From Ophiocordyceps camponoti-saundersi (nom. inval.) (Eukaryota > Ascomycota > Sordariomycetes > Hypocreales > Ophiocordycipitaceae), in the NCBI GenBank assembly GCA_003339415.1, contig PDHQ01000120.1:35105-99104 (forward strand): a DNA stretch of 64,000 nucleotides, given 5' to 3'. A model generated the notes under the pieces. It saw only the letters and a program-made list of their open reading frames with translations, did no database searches and was not told the origin of the DNA. The translations under genes and the position numbers were made by a program. Each line of letters starts with the position of its first letter. The first letter of the stretch is position 1. Shown here piece by piece: positions 35,685 through 48,880 of this stretch.

Positions 35685-37154
35685 TATGCATACACTCGGA
35701 TACATACATATATACATGCAACAAACAAACACAAAGCAATGATTTCCATTCTATCCATTTAAACTCTCGCCACATGCCAGCCAAGTCACTCATCTCAACT
35801 AGATCCAGTTCCCTTGATGAAGAAAACTAGTCTCAACAGAAAAAATTTCCCTAGACCGACAACAAGAAGCAGCTTCTCGGGGGCGTGGGCGTGGGCGTGG
35901 CGTGCTGTGTGTGTGTGTGTGCGCGCCACCCGTATATCCGTATGTAGGTATACTCCGTACGCTATGCACATATCCGTGCCCATGGACACAATAGACCGCC
36001 TGAACCACTACGCCATGGCGTCTACGCATACATACACAGCATGTAGCTTTTGTTTCCGATCGCTGGGAGCCGCCTCTCTAGTCCAGATCGTGCCTCTTAA
36101 AAGTCACGCCCTTGCGGCTGGTCCCGGTTCAACGTGTGTCTTGAGGTTTCTCCCTCCTTCGCCAAACTGCACCTTACTTTGCAAAAACAGCAGTCTGTTG
36201 ATCTGTTCCCTTGGTACACTTGCCAACCCCTTTTCCCGCCTTTGCTCCCTTTGAGAATTCGAGTGTTTTCGGATGGAAAACTCATGCCTACTTATACAAC
36301 TGGGAAACCCTTCTGTCAAATGCCCTTCCCTTATGTATGTATGCACAGTATGTAGGTATGTATGCACGTGCATACTGGTAGATACCTACATCAAGAGACG
36401 CCGCCGCCACACTCTTCCGTCCAAGGGTCATGCGGGTCCCGGAGGCGTATGTATGTAATGCACGTAATGCGGGGATTCTTCTGCCTTACCGTTTTGCTGC
36501 TCAACATCTCATCATCTCAATGCCCTCAATGGCCTTATCTCGTAACCAAACTCCGGATCTCGCAACCCGATCGCAACTTAGAAAGACTTGGTTCGTCTTC
36601 CTCTGCCGGGCCTAGCTTTACCTGCTGCATACATACCTAGTCCATCACAGACAGGTGGTCATCAATTCCCACTTTGAAGTAGTCAGCTCGGCCCCTGCCG
36701 AGTTCATGTACATAGGTACATACATATGTGTATCTTGTCGATCTCTCGACCGTTCGAGATTTAAAAAACGTCACATCAGTTAATCTTCTTTCATCATCCT
36801 GGCAATCAAGCAGTAGCTTCTGTACGGATATATATATGTATGTGTGTATCCGTACGTGCATGTCTGAGTTACTACTAGTAGGTAGGGCTGATTCCTAAAA
36901 ACACCCATCCCGCGCCCTCGGCACCCGTGCCCATCAAACTGACACATCCCGCCACCAACCTACCAGGACGTGACTCGCCTGGTTCATGCCTCTATTCCTT
37001 TCCAGCTTCTCGTAACTATGCTTCTATCTCTCAGCCTTGCCTCTCCTCCGGGCCCAACTTGTCACTTCGCCTTCCATCTCCGCTCTCGTCCCCTACTACA
37101 TACAGTTTCGACAAGTCAACCCCGTCCCCCATTTTTTACGTCTATTTTTCAAAC

Positions 37155-39049
37155 TCAATCCGCACCTCGCTTCAGGTCCTTCGCCAGGAGCGACTCGCCC
37201 GTCATGTCGTCCGGCTGAGGGAGACCCATAGCGGCCAGGATGGTCGGCGCCACATCCCCTAGCACGCCGCCCTTCTTCCTCAAACTCCAACCCTCAGGTG
37301 CATTGGTCATGATAAAGGGCACCTTGTTAGTCGTGTGACTCGTTTTGGGCTTGCCGTCGGCGAACTTCATCTCCTCGGCGTTGCCATGATCCGACGTAAT
37401 GAAGAGAATATACTCTTCCTTCTTACAAGCGTCCAGGATCTTTTTAATGGCCTTATCAGTAGCCTCGCAGCCGACGATGGCAGCGTCGTATACGCCCGTA
37501 TGACCGACCATGTCGGGCGGGGCAAAGTTGTTCATGACAAAGGGGAAGCGCTGCTCGGCGAGGCGCTTGCAGACCTGGTCCGCCACGCCATCGGCTGACA
37601 TCTCAGGCGCCTTGTCGTAGGTAGGCACAGACTTGTTGGACGGCACAAGGTCTTGGTTCTGATCGCGCGTCTCCAGCGGGAAAACCTTCTCGACGCCGCC
37701 GTTGAAGAAGAAGGTGACGTGTGCATACTTTTCCGTCTCGGCGACGTGCACTTGCTCGACGTTTTGCTTGCCCAGCCATTCCGCCAAGACGTTGTCCATG
37801 CGTTGAGGCTCAAATGCGACGTCGAACGGGTAGTCAGTCTTGTACATGGTCATGGTTACGAGCTTGGCGATTTTGGGATACTTGAAGTCGGGCAGCACAG
37901 ATCGGTCGACGTCGCCAAGAAGTTGCGTGATCTGCCGAGCACGGTCTGACCGGTAGTTAAAGAAGAAGACGGTGTCGTCGTCTGCTGTTGTTAGCCATCT
38001 ACCCAAACACATGCGTCCAGCCTCGACCCACCCTTAATTCTGGCCTCGTCGCCGCCAACGATGATGGGCGTCAAAAACTCATCCTTATCCTTGTCGCCGC
38101 CGCGCTCGTACCGTGCCTTGACGGTTTTGACTGGGTCGTCACTGGCCTCGCCCTCGCCGTGGCACATGCCCTTGAGGGCTAACTCGACGCGTTCCCACCG
38201 CTTATCGCGGTCCATGGCATAATAACGACCGACGACGGTGGCGATTTGGCCGGTGCCGAGCTCCTTGATGTGATCGACAAGCTCTTGCATGTACCCAGCG
38301 CCCGACTTCGGATCGGTGTCACGGCCGTCGCCGAAGAAGTGGATGAACACATGTGGCACACCATATTCCTTGGCCGCCGCGAGCAGTGCGTACAGATGCG
38401 TCTGCTTGGAGTGCTGTGCTATCGTCAGCACTCGTCGTTAACTGCCGCGTCTGGGGCTCAGCGTACAACACCACCATGGGAGACGAGGCCGCAGAGGTGC
38501 AATCGGCCGTTACCCTCGGCGGCGGCCTCGAACGTCTTCTTGACGACAGGGTTGTCCTTGAGCTCGCCCTTCTTGATAGTCTGATCGATGCGGACGACGT
38601 CCTGCCAGACAACGCGGCCGGCGCCAATGTTCAGGTGGCCGACTTCGGAGTTGCCCATAAGGCCCTCGGGAAGTCCTACGGCCAGGGACGAGGCATCAAG
38701 CTCGGTGAAGCCGTCGGCGTGCTTGGACAGCTCGTCCATGACAGGCGTCTTGGCGGCGGCAATGGCGTCACCATCCTTGGGGCTCTCGTCGGAGGGGATG
38801 CCCCAGCCGTCAATGACGACTGTAAAAGTCGTGGAGCAACAACATGATTAGCCATCCGAGCTCGAGATAGACCAGGACGAAACAGCAGACGAGGACATGG
38901 TCCATAGGCTTGGCGAGCGTTTCACTGGGTGGCCGTTGAGGCGACGCCGTTGACGCTGATGAAGAGGGGACATTGGACTGTCGGCGGCGGCGGGGCAGCG
39001 GACGGGAGGGCGACGTACTGAGGCAGGCTTTGTGCTCGGTCTTTGCCAT
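37155..39049 (-). CDS. gpmI: 2,3-bisphosphoglycerate-independent phosphoglycerate mutase, four exons
   Basis: Cofactor-independent phosphoglycerate mutase of the alkaline phosphatase superfamily, converting 3- to 2-phosphoglycerate in glycolysis and gluconeogenesis with two Mn ions. Exons are 39049-39019, 38819-38467, 38413-38032 and 37981-37155 (introns 199, 53 and 50 bp), giving 530 residues, normal for the family. The first exon encodes ten residues (MAKTEHKACL), and the intron joins them to IVIDGWG, which holds the first metal-binding Asp. The phosphorylated Ser lies in LMGNSEVGHLNIGAGR. Further motifs are HFFGDGRDTDPKSG, FFNYRSDRARQI, NFAPPDMVGHTG and SDHGNAEEM (metal ligands). This is the gene closest to the RIP-mutated block, about 270 bp from its edge, yet its coding sequence is intact. 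Confidence 0.95.
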
Positions 39050-39320
39050 TCTGGCGGTTTGTTCCAGGGCTTGTGAGCTTTTGAGGGCGAGGTTTTGTAT
39101 GTATAGAGAGAAGGGGGAGAAGAGGGAGGACGAGCTGTACGGATACAGATGAGAAATTCGAAACAGGTGGGGGGGGGGGGGTCCATGGTTAGGCAAAGCT
39201 CAACAGGCTTCGAGCCCACCCTAAGGGTCCTTTTACGTCATCTAGCTCCATATAGACACCTACCCTGCACCACGCCTTATAACGATCTTATCAGAGTCTT
39301 AGCGAGATTCTGCCGGAATC
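39050..39320 (-). promoter_or_regulatory. short iPGM promoter squeezed against the AT-rich block
   Basis: About 270 bp between the iPGM start codon and the first DNA lacking CpA/TpG. It contains a G13 run (39169-39181; C13 on the gene's sense strand) about 120 bp upstream of the start codon. If the gene has a compact promoter it lies here; otherwise it extends into mutated repeat DNA. Confidence 0.5.
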
Positions 39321-41284
39321 GGAAAGTTACGTAAAATAAAGAGTAAGCGGAGTAATTAATTTATATATATATAAGTAAGAAGGTAAGTATATATATATAT
39401 AAACTAGAGAGCTTAACCTCTAACCTTAAAGCTTAGAAGTTTTCCTTATATATATAAAAATAGTAGATTTTAGAGGAAAAGCTTTTAATAATAAAAAAGC
39501 TAATTTCTAAGTTAATAATATATTAAGTAAAATTATTTTATTATTATTAAGGAATCTAAATAATTATATTAAAATAATAGAGTTTTCCTTATAAAGCTTA
39601 TAATTATTTTAAGTTATATAAAATAAAGTAAATTTTTCTTTTTTAATATATTTTTATAAGTTTTCTAATAATAATATTAAGGAATTTATAAAAAAAAAGG
39701 AAAATTTTATAAATAAAGCTATTATAAGTTTTTTATTATAAAATTAATTATTATTATTATTATTATTAATTTTATTATTATTTTTATTAATAAAATTAAA
39801 TAGAAAAGATATATATTTTTTTTAAGCTTTTAAGGCTTAAATACCTTAAGTATCTCTTAAGTATAAATTTAACCTCTCCCCCTTTTTTAAGGCCTTTTTT
39901 TTCTTTTTCTTTTCTTTTTTTAAGCTTATTAACTTTTTTAACTATAAGTCCTAGCTTTTAAAAAAAGTACCTTTTTTTATTATATTATTATTAACTTATA
40001 TTATTATTTAGTTTTTATAAATAATATATTTTTTAATATTAATATTTTTACTAAGTAATTTCTTATAATAATAAAGGAAATAAACGCTATAGCTAACGCT
40101 ATTATTATTATACTTAAGCGCCTTAACCCCGTTTTATTAATAAATATACCCGCTAAGGGCGCTACTAGCTTATACGCCCTAAAGGGGGCTATAGCTAAGT
40201 AAAAGGTAAAAAGTAAAGGGGGGCTAATAAGCGATATTAATATTTCTACGCCCGCGCCGCTTAATCTAACCTTTTTTTTAAAGTTTTTAACGCTATTTTT
40301 ACGCTTATATATAATTATAATATTATGCTAATATATTTTATTTTATAATCTACGCTTTTATATTTAATATTAATAATCTTATTATAAAAATCTTAGTAGC
40401 TTATTATAATTTTAAGTATTATATATAATTAGCTATATATTTTATATTTTAAAAAATATATTACTTATTATTCTTAAGCTAATTTAATATATATAATTTT
40501 ATATATTACTTATATAAATAAGTTATATAAATATAAACTAGCTTTATTTATTTTAATTAATATTATAATTTAATAAAATAAAATATAATAAAATAAAGAT
40601 AAGGAAAATATAAATAAATTTTAAAGCTTTTTTAAGTTTATAATAACTAATATAAAATATTTATATTATTTAATTAATATTAAATTCTTATAAATATAAG
40701 TTATATTCTTTATATATTTTTTACTAAGCTATATTAATTTTTTTATAGTAACGCTATTAATATTATCTTCTTTAGTAATATTTTAAAAAAGGGCTACGCT
40801 TTAAGTAACGAAAATATAAAAAATAATAGTAATAATATAATAATAATAAAAAATAAGTTTAAAGATAAAATTACGAAGCTTAGTATTAATAATAATAATA
40901 ATAATATTAACTTTAATATAGTTCTTAATAAAAGCTTTTAAGCTATAATTAAATATTTTATATATTTTAGGTTTTATTTATTTAATCTTAAAATTTATAT
41001 TAAAATAGAGTTTACTATTATTAAGGCGGAGTTTACTATAATAGCTATAGCTAAAGCTAAGGAAATAATAAATAAATTAATAAAAAAGGTAGCGATTACG
41101 TTAAAGAAAAATCTTATTTTAATAGCGTTATAGCTATTAACTTAATCTAAAAATACGCGGAAATATCTTCCTTTTATAAAAGTAAATTTACCTTTTAAAA
41201 AAGTAAAAAAAAATTAATATAGTGCTTATTTTCTTCTTTACATATTTCCTTTATAAATCTATTTATAAATTACTTATATATATC
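39321..41284. other. unidentified RIP-mutated sequence, left edge of block
   Basis: No readable gene or repeat pair. Slightly GC-richer patches (40,080-40,290) retain GCGC and CCGC, suggesting former repeat DNA of normal composition, not a primary AT-rich spacer. Confidence 0.5.
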
Positions 41285-43068
41285 TTAATTAATATAATAG
41301 TCTTATTAAAGCGATTATAAAAGTAAGCTAAAGTAAAGTTATAATTAAAGCTATTAAAGAGAGGAAAAAGAGGGGAGAGAAGCCCCCCTCCTAAGCTAGC
41401 TATATACCCCGCGCGATAACTAAGCGCTATTAGGAAGACCTAAATATATCCGCTATAATCCCCCTTATCTAGCTACGATTAGTTATAGACTAATCCCTTA
41501 TATAGCCCCCTCCTTAAGCTAGCCGAGGAGGTAGGAATATAGGATAGAAAAGTTACGTATTACTACGCTAGCGAGATACTTTATATAGTCCCTAGCTAAT
41601 AGCCTAATAGCCTCTATAAAGATAAGGATAAAAGGGCGGAAAAGCTTCCTTATAGCTTAAGGATTTAAACCCCGATCTTTATAGGGAAGATTCTAATAAG
41701 CTTAAAATCATAGTATTACTTAAGGTAAGAATTAATAAACTTATATACTAATAGTAAAAACTTACTTATATAGCTAGCGTATAGAATTAGATAATATTAT
41801 ATTAATTATAAGAAGCTTAGAGAATACCCCGATTACGGTAAATAGTAAAGCTAGCCGTATATTTATTACTATATACCGCTAGCGCTAATTTATAAGCTAG
41901 GGCGTAATATAATTATAATACGTATTTACTAATAAATTTACGCGCCTAAGCCGCGCGTAAACTATCCTTATATAAGGTAACGTAATAAAGTTAGAAATTA
42001 CCTAAGCTATAATATTTAGCGTATACTTATCCCTCCTTACTTATTATCCCCTTAATTAAAATACTTTAAATTTACCTCTAATTACCTTACTCCGCTTATA
42101 AAAAGCCCTAACCCTAATATCCTTATTTACTTATAAAGCTTTAAATAATTACGCTTAAAATAACTAATTTAGTTATATTAATAATAACGCTAGCGCTTAG
42201 TAATACTAAAATAAGATTATATAAACGCGATATTTATTAGGTTAGTAAAAAAAGGGGGCGGTAAATTAACTAGCGCGTTAAGAATATTCCCGGAATTAAA
42301 TATTTTATTAAAGCCTTAGAGAAAGCTAGCGAAGGCCGCGTATATTATAAGCTAATTCTTATAACCTAAGCGCTCTTATAGCTCCTTACGTAGCCCGGAT
42401 AAGAGTAGAATAATCTTAGCGTAGTTAGATTAATATAACGGTCCGGCCTCGAAAAGGGTATATTCTTACCTTATAATATATTCTTCGAGGGGCTTTAATA
42501 GCTCTTAATATATCCTAACTAAGGAAAAACCTACTTAGCGCTTCTTATAACTCTCCCTAAAAAGCTTAGAGACGTACGCTAAAAAGGCTTTAAGCTAGTA
42601 AGAAAAATTTATAGCCGTAATAACGTATAGAAAGAATATCTACTAAAAAGTGCTAAGATAAGAAAAAATATAATAAAATTAGGACTTAGGCTCCCTAATT
42701 ACGGCTCCGTTAATCGTAAATTTAGTATATATAGTAGCTAGCTAAGAGTTTAGGCTAGAATAAGCTAAAAGTAGCTTTAGTATAAGTAGAATTTAACGGC
42801 GTTTTATACTAAGATCTTACTCTTACGTTTAGTTAGCGGTAAGAGGAGCTTTAATTAATATAATAGTCTTACTAAAGCGATTATAAAAGTAAGCTAAAGT
42901 AAAGTTATAATTAAAGCTATTAAAGAGAGGAAGAAGAGGGGAGAGAAGCCCCCCTCCTAAGCTAGCTATATACCCCGCGCGATAACTAAGCGCTATCGGG
43001 AAGACCTAAATATATCCGCTATAATCCCCCTTATCTAGCTACGATTAGTTATAGACTAATCCCTTATA
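41285..43068. mobile_element. candidate non-autonomous LTR element (TRIM/LARD-like)
   Basis: Two direct repeats of 218 bp (41285-41502 and 42851-43068), nearly identical, enclose about 1.35 kb. Straight after the left repeat comes TAGCCCCC, which could be a RIP-altered TGG-starting primer-binding site. Just before the right repeat is purine-rich AAGAGGAG, as expected of a polypurine tract. I could not read a protein in the interior. I see no clear target-site duplication. It could instead be the remnant of a larger element. Confidence 0.55.
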
Positions 43069-45783
43069 ATTAATAATATCTCTAAGTTTTTTTTATATTT
43101 AATTTTAAGTATATTACTTAGTTAGTTTTTTTATTTTTTAAGATTTTATTTATTATTTATATTTAAAAAAATTATTTTAATAAAATAAATAAGTTTTATA
43201 TTTATTATTATAAATCTTATTTAGTTATTTATAGGAGTTCCTTATTTTACTTATTAAAATACTTATATATATTTTTAAAATTAAGCTTTTAGATAAGAGA
43301 TTTAAATAAGGTATTTTAAAAAAGCTTTATTAACTTATTTATAATAATTATATTTATTAAAATATACTTTACCTTAATTATCCTTACTAAGATTTCTTAT
43401 CTAAGCTAATAATTATAAATATTTATATATTTTAATTTAGTATAAAGTTTAAATAACTCTTTTATTATAATACTAACTATTTATATATTATTATATTAAA
43501 TTATTATAAATAAGTTATCTAACTTAATAGATAATTTTTTAAGTAATTTACTTATAAAAAAAGATTCTTTTACTATCTATAAAAAAGCTAGTAATTTAGC
43601 TTTTATTATTAAAATTATAATAATCTTTTACTTATTAATATTCTAAGTAATTATATTACTAAATAGTTTAATTATATATATTTAAGAATTTCTATAGTTT
43701 TTATTATCCGCGAAAAAAGCGTTACTAGCTATTTTAAGAGTATTAGCACTCTTAAAAAAAAGGCTTAAATTTTTTATTACCTTAAGGTAATATAGTACCT
43801 TATCGATTACTTAGTAGTAATCCGCGCTTAAGTTATAATTATACCTAATAAGGCGTGCTATTATAAATATAATATCTAGTCTTATTATTATTATAGTAAA
43901 TATAATAAAGCTTATTTTCTTCTAATATTTATTTATCGCTTAGGGTATTATTTCCTTAAAATTTAGCTTAGGGAGTATAGAACTTATCGGGGTTTAGTAG
44001 GATCTCTTAATATTAGCTAATTTCGCTATTTTCTTAATATATACTTTTTAAAATAGCTAAATTTTCCGCTAAGTTTTATTATAGATAACTTAAAATCTAA
44101 TAAACTATTAAATTAGATATTTATTAATTAAGATATAATATTATTAAAGTTTTACTTATAGTTATTATAACTTATTTATATAATTTTTAAAATATTTAAA
44201 AATTATATTATTAATATAAAAGAATATAATAACGCTTTTCTTTATTATATAATAAAGTTCGCTTAGAAATATCTTAAACTTTATTTTTTTTAATATTATT
44301 ATAAAATACCGCTACTAAAAGAGCGGAGATTTTTATAAGCTATATAACGCGCGTTTTAATTTAAAAATAATTCTTTACTTTATATACCTTTATAGTATTT
44401 ATATAAAAATATCCTTATCTAATAGTATATTAATAAATATATTAACTATATTATATTATATAAGTTTTAAGTTAAACTTAGTTATAATAGCTATAAATAT
44501 CCGGAAGCTTTTTATTATTAATATTATAATATATATCTTTACTTTTATTATAAGTTATTAATCTCTATATATAATTATTTTAGCTTTATATATTATTAAC
44601 TTATTATCTTAGTTAAATTTATATATATATACTTATTAATAGCTAATAATCTTTACTATTATATTTTTAAATAGAATTTCTAACTATAAGTTTATATATT
44701 CCGTATTATAATTATAAAGATAATTAAGTTTTATATCTTTAAATAGCTTCCTTAATAAGTGCTAAAATATTTATACGCGATTATTTAAGGTATTAAGTAA
44801 AGTTCCCTAAGAAAGACTTTATAAGTTAATTAGTTAAAGTAAATTTACTTTATTAAGTATTTTTTTATATATTAGGTTTTTACTAATCGGTCCTCTAAGG
44901 AGTCTTATATAAAAAGCTATATAAAATATTTTCTTATTTTCTTTCTTTTTAAAATTCGCTTTAGTAATAATAATCCCGCTTATTTTTCTCGTAAATTTAT
45001 TTTTTTATTTTAAAAACAAAATAAATCTAACTTTCTTTAAGCTATTTCTTCTAAGCGTTCCTATTAGAATATACTTAAGTTTTTTATATCTTATTATTAT
45101 CGTAGTAAATAAGCTAGTAGGTAATATCCCTAATAGCGTTAAATATATTATATTAATTTTCTAGGATTTTTATCTTTTAATAAAATTTTCTACGCTACCT
45201 TTAATAAATATACTATTTACTAATATATTTTTAATAAATATATTTTATTAAACTTTTATTAGTTTATAAGTAAGTTTAGGATATATAATTTAATTAAGAT
45301 TAATTATTTATCTCCTTCGAATATTTTTATTAGATAGTTCTTTAATTAGAATAATATCTATTATTTTCTTATTATTAGTATTTTATTATAATATTTTAGT
45401 AATATATTATAAGTTTATCTCCCTTAAACTATTTTTAAGGAAGTTAAAAATCCTATAAAATATTTTATATTTATTAAATAAAATATCGTAAGTAAATACG
45501 ATTTTATTTTCACTTAGTAGCTATATTTAATAAATATAACTTAACTTATATCTAATTAAAAATTTAATTTAAGCTTTTAGATTAAGTTTTCTTAGATAGT
45601 TTTACTTAAGCTTTATATTTATAGTTATTATATACGCGGAGGTAAGCTAAATAAGGCTTTTTCCGGAAAATACCTTTATATAGGGTTTTCTATTTATTTA
45701 AAATCCTTAGAGTCTTATTATATAAGTAAATAGCTAACTTAAAGATTTCCCGCTAAAAAGCTACTAATAATTATCCTTTTATC
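43069..45783. other. unidentified RIP-mutated sequence between the two LTR elements
   Basis: About 2.7 kb, nearly free of CpA/TpG. No protein similarity could be read in any frame by eye and no internal repeats were noticed. Confidence 0.45.
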
Positions 45784-46648
45784 TATTACGGACCTTATAT
45801 AATAATCTAGGATATAAATACTAGTTAAAAGTACTATTCTTATTATATAAGCAGTATTTATTATATAAACAGCTTAATAATATATTTTATATAATAAAGT
45901 AAAAATACTAGTATCTAGTATTTAAATTACGGCTAAACCTCGGAAGGTTAAATACCGGATAATAAGATAAGATAATAAAAATAAGAATAACGAATAAAAT
46001 TCCTAAGATAAGAAGAACGGTTAAAGATAGTTAAAAACGGAAAGAAATATTAGCTATTATAAATAAAGAATTATCTATTATAATTTATTATAAGTCTAGA
46101 AGCTAATAAAATATAATAGAATAGAATAAAGCTATTCTATTTGCTAAGGGATATAGTAGATTTAAAATTAAGGGTTAATTTTAAAGTAGGAATTTAATTT
46201 TAAAGTAAAAAAATACGATAGAAGTAAATAGAATAAGATAAAGCTATTCTATTCGCTAGTATATTTATAATATAAAGCTTCTACGGTATTCTATAGCTTT
46301 TTAGCTAGCTTATATAATTAGATAGTTTCTTAGAGAAGGAAAACTATAAAAGGAAGGCTTCCTTCCCTCGAAGGGTCTTTCCTTTCCTTCTTCTCTAAGC
46401 TTTTAATCTAAATAATTTATACCTTAAAAGCCTACTCTCTATAACCTTCCCTTACCTTATAAGATATTCCTATTTAGGAAGTTCTTACTTATTTATACTT
46501 TATAAATTTCCTATTCTAGCTACCTACTGCCTAGTTAAAGTAAGTAAAGCCCCTTACCTTCTTATTACCCCTTTTCTCTTTTTATCTTTAGAAGCTTAGA
46601 TTAAGGGCTACGGGTAAGATTAGGTAATTACGGGTACGATCCGTAACA
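45784..46648 (+). repeat. 5' LTR of the chromovirus
   Basis: About 865 bp. It begins TATTACGGACC and ends GATCCGTAACA, so its ends are inverted copies (TGTTACGGA before RIP), as expected of LTR termini. It contains one copy of a 112-bp internal unit. A pyrimidine-rich stretch without CpA/TpG (about 46,355-46,405) is well preserved. Confidence 0.85.
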
Positions 46649-46880
46649 TGTTAAAAGCTTCTTTACTACTATAACTGCCCTATAGGTACGAAAAATAAGA
46701 AGAGAGTATGCTAAAGAATTCCTTTCCTAGAAAAATAGAAAAAACAGAGAAAAATAGAAAAATAGAAAAATAGTACTTTTTTAATCGCATATATCTCCAC
46801 GGAAACAAAAGGTAAAAATCTACTTTTTTCTTTCCTAATTAGGAAATAAGCGGCGCTACCTAGTAGTATATAATATATTT

Positions 46881-48880
46881 AATATAACCTCCCCTACACC
46901 CCCCTATACTACTACTAATCCTAAACCTATTATAGATATTAGTAAGGTCCCGAGACCTAAATATTATAGCGGGAAAGATAACGATTTATAAGCGTTCTTA
47001 ACTAATATTAGAGCTTACTTTAGGCTTTATTCCTCCGCCTTTTATAATAAACCTATAAAGGTAATTTATATTTCTACTTACTTAGAAGGTATAGCTTTAG
47101 GCTAGTTTAAACCTATATTAAGGAATTATTTAGGACTTACGGATAATCGGGAAGAAGAAACGGAGCTTATTTTTGCTAGCTTCGATCGATTCGAAGAAAA
47201 GCTACGGGAAGTTTTCGGCTAGCAAGACGAAGTAAGAACTGCAAAGTATAAATTACGAACCTTACGGTAAAAAGGGGCTACTTCTAGCTACGCTGCTAAA
47301 TTCCGACAAATAACTAGTAAATTAGACTAGGAAGACGAAGCCCTTATAGCTATTTTTTACGAAGGACTAAAAGACAAAGTTAAAGACGAATTATATAAGT
47401 AAGATAAACTTAAAGAACTATCTACTTATATAGCTTCTGCTATTAAAATTAACGATCGGCTCTTCGAAAGAAAGTAGCAAAAATAAGGAAGTAAAAATAC
47501 CTCTTCTTATATTAATAAAGGTAATAAAAAATATAAGAAAAATTACGCTAATCGAGGAGACCCTATAGATCTAGATATAGTATCCTCGAAGCTTATTATC
47601 TGCTTCTTTTATAATAAAGAAGGCTATATTGCAAAAAACTACTTTAAAAAATAGGGAAAAGGAAAAGGAAAAGGAATAGGAAAAACCTCTTTTACGAATA
47701 GTAAAACGATTAACGTTATTTCTTCCTACCTAGCTACTAATTATAATATGCTAGGCCTAAATAGAAAGGAACGGAATACTATTCGCAGTATGAAATTTAA
47801 ACTGCCGATAAAAGAAGATAACTTAAACTAAGAGGAATACGAATTCCGAGAAGAACTTAAATAGTAATATAACCTGGAACTTATAGCCGATACGCTATTC
47901 CTAGACGGCTAGAATACGGTTAGGAATACGAAAAAGCCTCTAGAGCCTATAAGCCCTTTAGAAGCTAGTACGGAATTTAATTCTAAAGGAGAGTTTTACC
48001 CGCCGGGTAAAAATAACCCTTTTAAAACTTATAAGTGGGTTACGGAAGAATAGTTTAAAGATAGAAAAGAAGGAATTCAAGGAATACCTTACTATTCTAA
48101 CTTACCTAGCTAGTATAGCCCTTCGGAAAGCTCTATTTCGACCTTTAGTCTTAATAACTATATAAACGACCCTAACGGAATAAGGGAAGACTACGAAACT
48201 ATCCTAGAAAGAGAAGATAGCCTTATTCTAGAAGATAAAATTAAGAAGGAAAAAGAAGAATTACCCCTTCTTACGGCAGAACATCTTTATACTATCGAAA
48301 CCGATAGTAAAGAAGAAGACGAAAAAATATAGTATTTTATTAAAATAAAGGAACTAATTTTAAAGGAATTCGAAGACTAGAAAAATAATAACTGTTTTCC
48401 TTATAACGAATTATTCTAATACTTAAGGTACCTAGAAGAATTCTTCGATAAGTATAAGCAAGCGCACTATAATCTTAGCTAGTAATTTTACTACGATAAG
48501 GACTGCGATTTTTACCTATAGGAAAAATAGAACGTTAATTATTACCTATCCTTACCGACCTTTTATAAAGAAGCTAGCTTTATCGACGAAAGATTCTTTA
48601 TTAAAGAAATAGAATTCCTTCTCGATAGGGAAATTAATTATAGGATTCTTAAGGAAAATAAGGGAAATAACTACGATTTTCGACCCCGAATTCTTAGTAT
48701 CGAATTAGATACGATTTAGGCTATACTTACCTTTATAAAAGAATTATTAACGAAAGGGCCTATAGGAAGCGGATCCCCTACCGAGGAAAATAGTCCCGGA
48801 AGGTAGGATTTCCTAACGTAGCCTAAAGAATTTAAAGAAAACCTTAAGGGAAAAGGGAAAGCCTCTATTTAAGAAGGGTA
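46881..48880 (+). pseudogene. gag of the chromovirus (RIP-degraded)
   Basis: An indel-free frame (first codon positions divisible by three) from about 46,881 to 48,880, interrupted only by RIP-type stops. It shows a typical capsid segment (FASFDRFEEKLREVFG, then YAAKFRQIT) and a zinc knuckle beginning at 47,601 that reads CFFYNKEGYIAKNY; the His and the last Cys appear to have become Tyr by CAT/TGC to TAT/TAC changes. After the knuckle the frame continues for about 410 codons as an acidic extension (many Glu/Asp; for example EDKIKKEKEELPLL), unusually long before a protease. No start codon survives. Confidence 0.8.
48848..48854 (+). other. candidate gag-protease -1 frameshift heptamer
   Basis: In the gag frame the sequence reads G GGA AAA, a form of the X XXY YYZ slippery pattern. 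From it the -1 frame is fully open into protease. These bases do not lie in CpA/TpG contexts, so RIP is unlikely to have made them. Confidence 0.45.

Larger units (their letters stand above)
34401..37154. other. intergenic region between frq upstream region and iPGM
   Basis: Almost 2.8 kb without a supported gene. It holds a 19-bp tandem duplication (34,447), TACATA/CCGTA-type short repeats (34,720-34,860), palindromic TACCTACCTAGGTAGGTA near 35,230, a candidate MITE (35,330-35,684), a GT microsatellite near 35,906, and more TACATA repeats near 36,720 and 36,830. Confidence 0.6.
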
